From: an uncultured Bacteroidales bacterium
Lineage (GTDB): Bacteria > Bacteroidota > Bacteroidia > Bacteroidales > UBA932
Assembly: GCA_945983015.1 (NCBI GenBank)
Contig: CAMFSN010000003.1
Coordinates: 1 to 35,622 of the forward strand
Length of the DNA stretch: 35,622 bases
Reading direction: 5' to 3'
Position 1 is the first letter of the stretch. Each line of letters opens with the position of its first letter. The notes under the pieces are model-generated. The model did no database searches. It was not told where the DNA came from and worked only from the letters and a program-made list of their open reading frames with translations. A program made the position numbers and the translations under genes. Positions 26,167-34,288 of this stretch are shown piece by piece.

Positions 26167-27712
26167 ACTGCAGATACATACGCAGTTCTAACAAGGGCTG
26201 CCGAGCATCCAGCCTGCCTATATAGGAGAATTTGAGCGCCAGATCCCCGAATCTGCCATAAAGTCCGAGAGCGTAGCCCTTGCCGTAATACTGCCTTATA
26301 GCGAAACTCCCCGGCACATCGGGGCTGTAGGCGTATATCCTCTCCGTCCACTGCGGCGCGTCAAAGTATGCCAATTGACAGCTTAACTCCCTTACACTCA
26401 AGCACATTTCCGCGTAAGCAGAAAAGCATCTGCCGCTTTGCACAAGCCCCATCAGCTTTAGGCCAATTTCCTCTCTCCTCGCCTGGATTTCCGCCTTCAA
26501 TTCATTGACAGCTGGCTCTTCGGGCTTGATTTTCAGCCTATGTCTCAGTTTTCCAAGCAAAGACCAATCTGCCAAGTCCCACTGCCCATACAAATTCTCG
26601 CTGCTTCTTAATGCCTTATCAGAATTGGAGATTCTTCCTCCGCCATCCAGACAGAAGTCAAAGCCCGGACTTTGATAGCCAAGGCTTAGGGCCCACTGGT
26701 CCGTGGATTTGCCGAAAAGACTTAAGGCGGAGGAATATGGGGACTGATAAAGAGGGCTATAGACTCTAAGGGATAAACTGAGGTGTTTCTGATAGGCTAT
26801 GTTATAGCGGATTCCTCCTATACTGGCAGTGCTAAGGATTCCCTCCCTTAGTATGGCAGCGCTTTCATTCCAGAGAGTAAATTTTCCAAGACTGCTTTTC
26901 AAATCGAAGCCTGCAGCGACATATTCTTCTGAGCATAAAGCACTTAGTGCTAGGCTAAAACGGGAACTGTAATGATTCAGGCGAGCAGAAAGGCAGCGGT
27001 CAAAGGCAGAGAGTTCGAATGAGAATTGGCCTGGAGAAAAAGAAAGCGAGGCACCCTTCAGAGCATAGGCGGCGGAAGAAGAATTGGAAGCGGTGGCAAG
27101 CGATGGATTACGGCTTAAAGTCGAAGGACTGGAGACCGTGCTTAGGGAAAAGCCAGTCCAAAGCAGCAGGCCCTGGCCGTAATGAAGGTTGAAAGAGCCC
27201 AGCAGAAGGCGAAAGCGAGAATCGGAATAGGCGATGTGATAATTCTGAAGCTTATCGGTGGAACTCAGGGCAAGGCTCCAGGGTCCATAGTCCCCCTGAA
27301 GTTTAAACAGAGAAGATATCTCTTTGTTTTTTAAGGAATTACGCATATTCACCCTAAGTTGATAAGTCTTAATTCCTTCCCTCTGAGAGGGCCTATGGCG
27401 ACTCTCGAAATTCAGGAAATAGGAGAGGTCCAGCGCTTTCTGTAGGTCAATTCCTATGACAGATGAGAGTTCGGCTACGGAGAAAATATCTCCGTTTCTT
27501 CCCCGATAATCCAGAATGGATGCTATCTCGAAAGGGCTGAGGAAATCCAAGACAAGGAGTTCGCTGCGACTAGCCTCGTTCAAGTTCAGGGGATGTTCAG
27601 CCAAATGGTAATAATGCTCCAGGCGGGCCTCACCCAATTCCTCAAGGGAGCTGGCTCCGCTTAATCTTAAAATGGCGTCCAATACAGAAAGGACCAGGGA
27701 TAAAGTCTTCAT
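26123..27712 (-). CDS. helix-hairpin-helix protein with predicted outer-membrane beta-barrel
   Basis: A 529-residue protein combining two parts. Residues about 38-105 hold helix-hairpin-helix motifs of the ComEA type (PLNLNEASRSELLVLDFLSP, FSVAELSSVIGIDLQKALDL). From about 115 to the end the sequence is a long run of short amphipathic beta strands with glycine-aromatic turns (FRLLLGSFNLHYGQGLLLWT, ALGLYGRFGDLALKFSYIGR), as in an outer-membrane barrel. The N-terminus (MKTLSLVLSVLDAIL) is a weak signal peptide. HhH-plus-barrel proteins of about this size occur widely in Bacteroidota with unknown role; DNA binding and uptake is only suggested by HhH. It ends beyond the last barrel-like strand with a 12-residue tail inside the DUF5683 gene. 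Confidence 0.75.
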   Translation of the reverse strand: MKTLSLVLSVLDAILRLSGASSLEELGEARLEHYYHLAEHPLNLNEASRSELLVLDFLSPFEIASILDYRGRNGDIFSVAELSSVIGIDLQKALDLSYFLNFESRHRPSQREGIKTYQLRVNMRNSLKNKEISSLFKLQGDYGPWSLALSSTDKLQNYHIAYSDSRFRLLLGSFNLHYGQGLLLWTGFSLSTVSSPSTLSRNPSLATASNSSSAAYALKGASLSFSPGQFSFELSAFDRCLSARLNHYSSRFSLALSALCSEEYVAAGFDLKSSLGKFTLWNESAAILREGILSTASIGGIRYNIAYQKHLSLSLRVYSPLYQSPYSSALSLFGKSTDQWALSLGYQSPGFDFCLDGGGRISNSDKALRSSENLYGQWDLADWSLLGKLRHRLKIKPEEPAVNELKAEIQARREEIGLKLMGLVQSGRCFSAYAEMCLSVRELSCQLAYFDAPQWTERIYAYSPDVPGSFAIRQYYGKGYALGLYGRFGDLALKFSYIGRLDARQPLLELRMYLQFRMSGRVPSQVQGR

Positions 27713-27799
27713 AGCAAGTTTAAATAATAAAGCGCAAGTTATAGATAATCTCTCGAAAGCGCAAGGATTCCGAGGAAAGCTGTCGATAAAGAATGCGGA
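27713..27799. other. 87-base gap between the MATE and HhH genes
   Basis: Nothing coding is seen. It is AT-rich next to the HhH start. Reading the minus strand it contains two copies of AACTTGC near the HhH ATG and no exact TAnnTTTG box. No terminator with a T tract is apparent after the MATE gene. Confidence 0.4.
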
Positions 27800-29143
27800 T
27801 TAATTATTTAAAACGCTGCGTTTAAAATGGCGACGGAGGTAAAGAGCACTAAAACTGAGAATGGCTATGGCGTAAACTGCCTCTGACAACCAGGCGATAG
27901 CCACATCGCAGCGAAGTATCTGTACTGCTACTAGACAATAAAGAGTATAAATCACCAGAGAAGCCGACTCCAGGAAGAAGGCCGCCTTGGTCTTCCCGCT
28001 TCCACTGACCGCCTGAAAACAGATGAATGCAGGAATGGTAAACAGATATGAGCCACACAAAACCCAAAGCGAAGGGATGCTCGCCTGAATCAAATCCGGC
28101 AAATCGGTAAAAATGGACAGAACCGACTTTGGAAAAATACAAAATAGAATCAGCAAAGGAAGGAGAATCGCATAAGTCAGGCGAATAATCCTGAAAAGCA
28201 GCGGCAAAATCTCCTCCTCCTTCTTCATTCCCACCAAATTACTGCTAAGAGTACAGGTAGTGGAAGCAAAAGCTGACAAACCCATCCAGATAAAGCCCGA
28301 AGTATTGCGGATAATGTTCGACACTGCCAAGGACCTCTCCCCCGTATGCTCCACAAACAAAAAGAAAATGAACCAGGTCGCTATGGACAGGCAATTCTGA
28401 ATCATAGTCCATACTGACAAAGACATAATCTCCTTCAATCCGGCCCATTTGAAAGGCTCAATCTTATCCAACGAGAACTTTTCCCTGTGCTTTAGCCTCG
28501 AAGTATAAATTACGAGGAAGAGTAAAGATATGGCCTCCGCCAAGGTGGAACCCAGAGCCGCGCCCGCTATACCCATAGCCGGAAGGCCAAGTTTTCCGAA
28601 GATAAGTATCCAATTCAGCGCTATATTCGATACTACCAGGATAATAGAGTTGATACTCAAGACTTTGGTATCAGTAGTCCCCACATAGAAAGCCCTGAAC
28701 GCACAGCCCACGAAGACGAAAAGAAGACTCGGTATTCTCCACCTAAGATATGACACAGAGGCAGCAGCCACCCGCTCCGACTCCACCATCAGAGACATCA
28801 GAGGACCCGAAAGAAACTCAAAGAGCAGGCAAAGCAGAACTGCCAGAAAAAACAGAAAATACAGGCTCTGATAAAACACAGAGCCTATTTTTTCATATCT
28901 GTTTTCACCGTTGAACTTGCCTATCAGAATCTGCCCTCCGAGACTAAATCCGAAACCTATCATAAAGAGGACTGTGTAGAAGACTCCGGCGAGGGCAGCG
29001 GCCCCCAACTCGATCTCTCCCACCCTTCCCAGAAAGGCAGTATCCGTCATTCCCAACATCTGCTCCATCACCAGGCTCAAAAGAATTGGCCAGGCGACAC
29101 GCCACAAATCCCGAAACGAATATGTCAATTCAACTTTTCTCAT
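27800..29143 (-). CDS. MATE-family efflux transporter
   Basis: A 447-residue multidrug and toxin extrusion (MATE) protein with about twelve hydrophobic segments, expected to export cationic compounds in exchange for Na+ or H+ across the inner membrane. The first half carries the family pattern WPILLSLVMEQMLGMTDTAFLG at residues about 18-40 and GFGFSLGGQILIGKFNGE at 64-81; the second half repeats the fold (about 240 onward). Length is typical. The frame begins with a TTG at 29146, but the ATG at 29143 is the next codon and I prefer it. It follows the cyclophilin gene by 24 bases on the same strand, so the two may be co-transcribed. Substrates cannot be predicted. Confidence 0.93.
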   Translation of the reverse strand: MRKVELTYSFRDLWRVAWPILLSLVMEQMLGMTDTAFLGRVGEIELGAAALAGVFYTVLFMIGFGFSLGGQILIGKFNGENRYEKIGSVFYQSLYFLFFLAVLLCLLFEFLSGPLMSLMVESERVAAASVSYLRWRIPSLLFVFVGCAFRAFYVGTTDTKVLSINSIILVVSNIALNWILIFGKLGLPAMGIAGAALGSTLAEAISLLFLVIYTSRLKHREKFSLDKIEPFKWAGLKEIMSLSVWTMIQNCLSIATWFIFFLFVEHTGERSLAVSNIIRNTSGFIWMGLSAFASTTCTLSSNLVGMKKEEEILPLLFRIIRLTYAILLPLLILFCIFPKSVLSIFTDLPDLIQASIPSLWVLCGSYLFTIPAFICFQAVSGSGKTKAAFFLESASLVIYTLYCLVAVQILRCDVAIAWLSEAVYAIAILSFSALYLRRHFKRSVLNN

Positions 29144-29167
29144 CAACTTTTACAAACACTCCCTCGC

Positions 29168-29905
29168 TTAAAGTTCCACGATGCTCATAGAGATATCCTT
29201 AAGAGGCCTGTCCTGAGCATCAGTGGCGACTTTCTCTATCTGGGACAGCACATCGAGACCGCTCTCAATCTCCCCAAACACAGTATATTGCCCGTCCAGG
29301 AAAGGCGTTCCGCCCAATTCGGCATAAACCTTCTTCTGCTCCTCAGTAAAACTGCCTGCCCCACTTTCACGTACTCTGGAATGTGCCTGGGCTTCCAGTT
29401 CTTCCTGCAGTGCGTAAAGGGAAGCCTGATCCCTTTCCCTGCGATAGCGGATGATTTCCTCCCTATGCTGCATAGCCAATGCGTTGAACTCTGTCTGTAG
29501 GGCCTGCATCTTCAGCTGTTTTTCCAGCTGGGCCAATTCTGACTCCTTATACTTCTTTCCCCACACTATGTAGAACTGACAGCCGCTGCTGCGCCGCTCG
29601 GGATTTACCTGATCCCCCTGGCGGGCAGCGCAAAGAGCTCCCCGCTTATGGAAAAGAGCAGGATTAAACTCAGCTGGAATGGTATAGCCGACATCCCCAC
29701 TGCCCAAAGCCTTAGACTTAGGAGCCCCTTTGCTCTCAGGGTCTCCACCCTGAATCATAAAATCCTTTATTACCCTATGAAAGAGAGTCCCGTCATAGAA
29801 GCCCTCCCTTAACAGTTTCAGGAAATTGTCCCTATGAAGCGGGGTCTCGTCGTAAAGCCGGAGGATAATATCCCCGAAAGAAGTCGTAATCTTAACTTTT
29901 GACAT
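29168..29905 (-). CDS. cyclophilin-type peptidyl-prolyl isomerase with helical insertion
   Basis: A 245-residue cyclophilin catalysing cis-trans isomerisation of peptidyl-proline bonds. Without a signal peptide, it should be cytoplasmic. The core motif LFHRVIKDFMIQGGDP gives the active-site residues Arg44, Phe49, Met50 and Gln52, and RGALCAAR and SGCQFYIV are the following core strands. About 80 residues (118-198), highly charged and helical, are inserted between GCQFYIVWGKKY and FLDGQYTVFGEIESG, next to the substrate pocket; common cyclophilins are near 165 residues. The tryptophan and histidine of human CypA at this loop are replaced by Phe and Tyr. It stands upstream of the MATE gene; a 10-bp inverted repeat lies just before its start. 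Confidence 0.93.
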   Translation of the reverse strand: MSKVKITTSFGDIILRLYDETPLHRDNFLKLLREGFYDGTLFHRVIKDFMIQGGDPESKGAPKSKALGSGDVGYTIPAEFNPALFHKRGALCAARQGDQVNPERRSSGCQFYIVWGKKYKESELAQLEKQLKMQALQTEFNALAMQHREEIIRYRRERDQASLYALQEELEAQAHSRVRESGAGSFTEEQKKVYAELGGTPFLDGQYTVFGEIESGLDVLSQIEKVATDAQDRPLKDISMSIVEL

Positions 29906-29929
29906 ATCAATTATTTACTAAGCACACAA

Positions 29930-29983
29930 GTTTCGCAAGTAACTAATCATCTAATATCAAGAGATTTGTACATCTTGCGAAAC
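29930..29983. repeat. 10-bp perfect inverted repeat between the EamA gene and cyclophilin gene
   Basis: GTTTCGCAAG (29930-29939) and CTTGCGAAAC (29974-29983) are exact reverse complements separated by 34 bases. They fill most of the 93-base gap between the end of the pot operon and the cyclophilin ATG. The RNA could fold into a long-loop stem, acting as terminator or processing site of the upstream operon; as DNA it could be an operator 25-78 bases before the cyclophilin start. No T tract follows. Confidence 0.55.
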
Positions 29984-29998
29984 CATCATAATATCTGT

Positions 29999-30412
29999 TC
30001 ACAATATCATCAGGATAGTCCCCACGCAGATCAAAACGCAGCCTGCCACCGCCTTGACACTCAAAGTCTCATGCAGAAAGATGAAAGCCAGCACTACGGT
30101 AAAAACGATGCTCAACTTATCCACCGGCACTACTTTCGAGACTTGGCCTAACTGAAGAGCTCGATAATAGCAGAGCCATGAAAGCCCCGTCGCCAGACCG
30201 GAAAGGATGAGGAAAAGCCAGCTTCGAGGCTCGATAGTGCGTATGCCCTGCTGTCCGTGAGTTAGAAAGACCATTCCCCAGGCCAATAAGACTACGACCA
30301 CAGTGCGTATAGCCGTAGCCAGATTACTATCCACGCCGTCTATTCCTATCTTGGCCAATATCGACGTGAGCGCTGCGAAAACCGCAGACAGCAGGGCAAA
30401 TACGAGCCACAT
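29999..30412 (-). CDS. single-domain EamA (DMT superfamily) transporter
   Basis: A 137-residue inner-membrane protein with about five hydrophobic helices, corresponding to one EamA repeat; the full-length DMT exporters have two and about 300 residues, so this half-size form should dimerise. The frame runs open to 30466, but starting at ATG 30412 gives the short MWLVFALLSAVFAALTSILA opening and places the start 4 bases after the panE stop, whereas the longer start would intrude 50 bases into panE. Motifs typical of this half-size class: SNLATAIRTVVVVLLAW, SWLCYYRALQLG, VVPVDKLSIVFTV and FLHETLS. It is the last gene of the pot-panE operon. The substrate is unknown; export of a metabolite such as pantothenate precursor or polyamine is a guess. 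Confidence 0.88.
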   Translation of the reverse strand: MWLVFALLSAVFAALTSILAKIGIDGVDSNLATAIRTVVVVLLAWGMVFLTHGQQGIRTIEPRSWLFLILSGLATGLSWLCYYRALQLGQVSKVVPVDKLSIVFTVVLAFIFLHETLSVKAVAGCVLICVGTILMIL

Positions 30413-30416
30413 AACA

Positions 30417-31418
30417 TTAGAAGAGCCTGAGGTTCCCGAATTCGGCTTTAAGTTCCCCATTTTCAATCTTATGGACTATCTCCACCACCTTGTCGTTACA
30501 AGGAGTAGGCACTTTATACTTACGCCCATACTCGCAAACCACGCCGTTGATGGCATCTATCTCTGTCTTCTTCCCGTGCTCTATGTCCTGAAGCATACTG
30601 GCCTTAAGCAAAGCGTGCTTCTTAATAGCCAGAGGAATGATGGCAAAGGATATAGCCTTCTTCACAGGGCCGTGATAATCCAGAAGTTTCACTATATCCT
30701 TCCCCTGAACAGGCTCGATCCGGATTCCGGCGGCACTGCACACATCGATACACTCCTTTATGATAGCCTGAACTATCTTTCTGGAAGCCTTATCGGAAGC
30801 CGCCTCCCCAAAGGTACTGCCCAAGACAGTACTCATTCCGGAGAAAGCCGAATTGATAAGGAGTTTACTCCACCTTGAACCTATGAAGTTCTCATCCACC
30901 TCCACAGGTCCCATCTTCTCAAGCAAGGCCTTCACCTCCTCAAAATGAGCATTTCTGGTCTTGGAGATGCTGCCCAGAGAAAAGGTGAGCGAATCAGGCT
31001 CGCTGGTCAGCTCGCAGACCCCGGGCTCCTGCATAGTGGCACCCCAGGCTACGGTGCAGCCCAACACCCTTTCCTCTCCCACTATCTGAGCTATCTTATA
31101 CTCAGGAAGTCCGTTTTGGAGAGTCACTATTACTCCGTCATCCTCCAGATAATCTTTGAGGAAAGTCACCACCTGCTCATTGAACTGCTGCTTGGTAAGA
31201 AGGATGATGATGTCATACTTCCCCTCCATCTGATCAGGAGTAAAGGCATTTACCTTCTGGGTAAAATTAAGCGTACCGCAAACCTTGGCCCCGTTCTGGC
31301 GCAATGCCTGGACGTGAGCCTGATTACGGTTAATAAGATCTATCTCAGTGCCGCTCTTGCTGATAAAAGCGCCGAGAATGGTTCCAAGGGAACCTGCTCC
31401 ATAAATCGCTGCTCTCAT
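30417..31418 (-). CDS. panE: 2-dehydropantoate 2-reductase (ketopantoate reductase)
   Basis: A 333-residue NADPH-dependent reductase converting ketopantoate to pantoate in pantothenate and coenzyme A synthesis. The dinucleotide-binding GAGSLG loop is at residues 7-12, LQNG at 100-103 is the family motif near the active site, and Lys185 with Asn189 in SRWSKLLINSAFS fits the catalytic lysine and asparagine. Length is near the family norm (about 300), with a slightly long C-terminus. It follows potD by 3 bases and precedes the EamA gene by 4, in a polyamine-importer operon rather than with panB or panC. Family members with other 2-oxo-acid substrates exist, so the exact reaction is inferred. Confidence 0.9.
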   Translation of the reverse strand: MRAAIYGAGSLGTILGAFISKSGTEIDLINRNQAHVQALRQNGAKVCGTLNFTQKVNAFTPDQMEGKYDIIILLTKQQFNEQVVTFLKDYLEDDGVIVTLQNGLPEYKIAQIVGEERVLGCTVAWGATMQEPGVCELTSEPDSLTFSLGSISKTRNAHFEEVKALLEKMGPVEVDENFIGSRWSKLLINSAFSGMSTVLGSTFGEAASDKASRKIVQAIIKECIDVCSAAGIRIEPVQGKDIVKLLDYHGPVKKAISFAIIPLAIKKHALLKASMLQDIEHGKKTEIDAINGVVCEYGRKYKVPTPCNDKVVEIVHKIENGELKAEFGNLRLF

Positions 31419-31421
31419 ATT

Positions 31422-32723
31422 TTATCTTCTTTTTCTCTTACGAGATTTCTTTGCCTGAGACTTAGATACAAAATAAATAATGGCGGCCAGCAGCACTACG
31501 CCTATCACCACGAAAGTGAAAGTATTCGTCTGGCTGCCCTTGACAGTCTGCCACATAGCCAAAAGCCTCTCGGTATCCTCGCCCCAGTCGTGCTCCAGAG
31601 CACATCTTTCGATGACAGCCTTGTCAGGATAAAGTATAGGGTCCACCCTCACTGAAGAAGCCTCAGGGCCGAAGAAATAGGAAAGGTCAATTGGCTCAAG
31701 ACTCTCATCTATCTGAGACTCAAGAACCTCAGGAGCCGCATTGGAAGCCACATAGCCGGTCTCTTCCATATTGCGGATAGCTATGTCCGGCCTGCACATA
31801 AAGTTGATGAAGAAGGTGGCAGCCTTCGTATTCTTAGCATACTTAGGGATGACCCAGCCGTCAAACCATACTGTAGAACCTTCCTCCGGAACGATATAGT
31901 CCAATTCCACACCCACTGCTGCAGCCTCCTCAATAGCCCATACTGCATCTCCACTCCAGTTCAGGGACACCCAGGCCCTGTTCTTGGTCATCTGTTCCTT
32001 ACCCAGGTCGGCCTCCCAGCCATAAACCCCGCTCTTGCACTGCAGCAGATAGTCTTTGACCAGTTCGAGAGACTCTTCGGAAGAATCGTACATCAGCTCC
32101 TGCAGAGTAGTCTCACCACTGGCCAATTCCTTCTGTTTCAAGTAGATAAGTACAGGGCCATAGACATCGCGCGGAGCGTCCTTGATCAGGATCTTGCCGG
32201 CGAACTTCGGATTGCGGATAACATCCCAGGTGGAAGCCTCCTCCTTGGTAACGAAAGCAGGATTATAGATGATGCCGGTGGTGCCCCACATATAGGCTAC
32301 GGAGTAGTCATTGGCATCGATATTAGGATTGATGCTGCGGAACATCTGCTCTATGTAAGGAGAACGGTTGGCAGCAATATAATTAGGAGTATCTCCCAGG
32401 ACGGACATATCCAAAGGCAGCAGAAGCCCGTTGTTCAGCATTCTCTCGATGATATAGTCGGAAGGGCAGACCAGGTCATAGTCCTCGTGTCCCTTCTCTA
32501 TCTTAGAGAGCATGGCCTCGTTCACGTCGAAGGTCATATATACGACCTCAATTTCCTCTCCGGTCTGCTCCTTATACCAGGCCTCGAAGTCTTCTATCAC
32601 TCCTTCGGCGATATAGTCAGACCAGTTGTAAACCTTAAGAATCTCTTTCCTGTCCTTAGCGGAAAGACTCAGGGCCTGCAAGGCCAGAAAGACGCAGGCC
32701 AAAAATCCAAATATTTTTTTCAT
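31422..32723 (-). CDS. potD: spermidine/putrescine-binding protein with C-terminal membrane anchor
   Basis: A 433-residue periplasmic polyamine-binding protein of the PotD/PotF group. The signal peptide (about residues 1-23) ends near SLSAKD. LKVYNWSDYIAEGVIEDFE at the start of the mature form, CPSDYIIERM, SVAYMWGTTGIIYNP and WFDGWVIPKYAKN are family motifs, with Trp and Asp residues that line the polyamine pocket. Unlike the soluble E. coli protein (about 350), it has an extra tail: a hydrophobic helix at 402-419 (FVVIGVVLLAAIIYFV) and a strongly basic end (421-433), predicting tethering to the inner membrane. An in-frame TTG at 32729 is less likely than ATG 32723, 2 bases after potC. Confidence 0.93.
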   Translation of the reverse strand: MKKIFGFLACVFLALQALSLSAKDRKEILKVYNWSDYIAEGVIEDFEAWYKEQTGEEIEVVYMTFDVNEAMLSKIEKGHEDYDLVCPSDYIIERMLNNGLLLPLDMSVLGDTPNYIAANRSPYIEQMFRSINPNIDANDYSVAYMWGTTGIIYNPAFVTKEEASTWDVIRNPKFAGKILIKDAPRDVYGPVLIYLKQKELASGETTLQELMYDSSEESLELVKDYLLQCKSGVYGWEADLGKEQMTKNRAWVSLNWSGDAVWAIEEAAAVGVELDYIVPEEGSTVWFDGWVIPKYAKNTKAATFFINFMCRPDIAIRNMEETGYVASNAAPEVLESQIDESLEPIDLSYFFGPEASSVRVDPILYPDKAVIERCALEHDWGEDTERLLAMWQTVKGSQTNTFTFVVIGVVLLAAIIYFVSKSQAKKSRKRKRR

Positions 32724-32725
32724 TT

Positions 32726-33535
32726 TCAATTATTCTGTTTTTTAGCAGTTTTGACGGCGCGTAGGTTCACAAAGAGCAGCACCACCAGAAGCAATAGGAA
32801 AATTATAGTCATCATCGGCTTCAGTTCCGGAGTAAGGCCACCCTTGCGCACATCGGCATAGATGAAGGTGGAGAGGGTCTCGATTCCCGAAGAACCGGCC
32901 GTGAAATAAGTAACCGCAAAATCATCCAAACTCATAGTAAAAGCCAGGATGAAGCCAGAAATCATACCCGTTTTCAGCTGAGGGATAATCACTTTCATAA
33001 GAGCCTGGAAAGGATTGGCCCCCAAATCCAGGGCGGCGTCGTAGATGTTCGGATTCATCTGGCTGAGCTTTGGCATCACATTCAGCACCACATAGGGGGT
33101 ACAGAAGGTGATGTGCGATAGGATGATGGTGGTGTAGCCCTTGCTCACGCCCAGAAAGACGAAGAGAAGGAAAAGCGATACACCGGTGATGATGTCCGGA
33201 TTCAGCATAGGGACATTGTTCAGGAACTGGATGCTCTTTTTCCATCTTCCCCTCATATTGAAGATGCCTATGGCTGCCAGGGTCCCCAGTACGGTGGATG
33301 CCAGAGAAGCCACAAGAGCTATGAAAAGGGTGTTCTTCAGGGCCACTATCAGAGCTTCGGAGCCGCTGGTAGCCCCACTGAAGAGGGATTTGTACAGATC
33401 CAGGGTAAAACCGGTCCAGTTACCCAGAGACTTAGCCTCGGTAAAGGAGAATACGGCTATGAAGATAATTGGGGCATAAAGCACCGCAAGTACAAGCCAG
33501 AGATAGGCTTGGGAAATCACTCTTTTAGCTTTCAT
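32726..33535 (-). CDS. potC: polyamine ABC transporter permease PotC
   Basis: A 269-residue inner-membrane permease of the polyamine importer, with about six hydrophobic segments (for example residues 10-31, 68-92, 118-140, 188-202 and 240-258). The cytoplasmic EAA-type loop that docks the ATPase reads YDAALDLGANPFQALMKVII, near residue 165. NNVPMLNPDIITGVSLFLLF is a PotC-typical segment. It overlaps potB by 11 bases and leaves 2 bases before the potD ATG, so the three are transcribed together. Assignment as PotC rather than PotB rests on gene order and on similarity of the C-terminal half to family members. Confidence 0.94.
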   Translation of the reverse strand: MKAKRVISQAYLWLVLAVLYAPIIFIAVFSFTEAKSLGNWTGFTLDLYKSLFSGATSGSEALIVALKNTLFIALVASLASTVLGTLAAIGIFNMRGRWKKSIQFLNNVPMLNPDIITGVSLFLLFVFLGVSKGYTTIILSHITFCTPYVVLNVMPKLSQMNPNIYDAALDLGANPFQALMKVIIPQLKTGMISGFILAFTMSLDDFAVTYFTAGSSGIETLSTFIYADVRKGGLTPELKPMMTIIFLLLLVVLLFVNLRAVKTAKKQNN

Positions 33536-34283
33536 TCCTGTTCCCCGGTATTAAGGTGGTAATTCCTATGATGATGAGCATCACCAGAGACAGGGCAGCG
33601 CCCTGATTCCACATCAAGTTATTGAAATTCTCCTGAATAATAGTTCCAAAGAGCTGTATCGTATTGTTAGTCAATATCTCAGATATAGCGAAAGTGGACA
33701 CTGTAGGCATAAACACCATCATCACACCACTCATCACCCCTGGCATAGACAGCGGCAAGGTCACCTTGAAAAAGACCTTTACCGGACTCGCCCCCAGGTC
33801 CTGAGCTGCCTCTATATAAGAACGGTCAAGTTTCGAGAGTACCGTATATATAGGGTAGATCATAAATGGGAGGTAGTCGTAAGCCATACCGAAAAGCAGG
33901 GTTCCCTTTCCCAGACCTATTCCCATAGCCGTGAATATCTCGGCCGTGGCGATGGTACGCATCAAAGCGTTGATCCACATGGGAAGGATAAAGAGTACCG
34001 CTGTTACGGCGGAGCGGTTAAGGGATTTGTCTGCAAGTATATAGGCTACAGGATAGCCTATAAGTATGCAGATGGTGGTATTCTCCAAAGCCACTTCCAG
34101 AGATACCAGGAAGGGATTGACTATCTTCGGATCTGTAAAGAAAGCCGCTATGTTAGACAGGGTAAAATGACCAGCGGAATCCCGCAGGGCATAAATCGCT
34201 ATCAACAGCAGCGGCAACACCACGAATAGCAGCAGGAAGAAGGAGTAGGGCGTAGCCCAATATGCTTTCTTGTTCGTAGTCAT
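33525..34283 (-). CDS. potB: polyamine ABC transporter permease PotB
   Basis: A 252-residue permease subunit pairing with PotC to form the channel. Hydrophobic helices occur at about 12-35, 62-82, 92-115, 125-145, 175-195 and 225-245. The EAA loop reads YIEAAQDLGASPVKVFFKVT, near residue 155, and LPMWINALMRTIA is a typical PotB segment. Two starts are possible: GTG at 34289, overlapping the potA stop by one base (TAGTG), or ATG at 34283, 5 bases after it; I annotate ATG. The 3' end overlaps potC by 11 bases. Confidence 0.94.
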   Translation of the reverse strand: MTTNKKAYWATPYSFFLLLFVVLPLLLIAIYALRDSAGHFTLSNIAAFFTDPKIVNPFLVSLEVALENTTICILIGYPVAYILADKSLNRSAVTAVLFILPMWINALMRTIATAEIFTAMGIGLGKGTLLFGMAYDYLPFMIYPIYTVLSKLDRSYIEAAQDLGASPVKVFFKVTLPLSMPGVMSGVMMVFMPTVSTFAISEILTNNTIQLFGTIIQENFNNLMWNQGAALSLVMLIIIGITTLIPGNRNES

Positions 34284-34288
34284 CTTCA

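Noticed and set aside
27811..27823. AAACGC-T-GCGTTT palindrome near the MATE 3' end
   Set aside because: It lies within the last codons of the MATE gene, has a one-base centre and no T tract; not a convincing terminator.
30413..30466. Longer start of the EamA transporter
   Set aside because: It would overlap panE by 50 bases and add a polar 18-residue stretch absent from the usual half-size EamA form; ATG 30412 fits the operon spacing.
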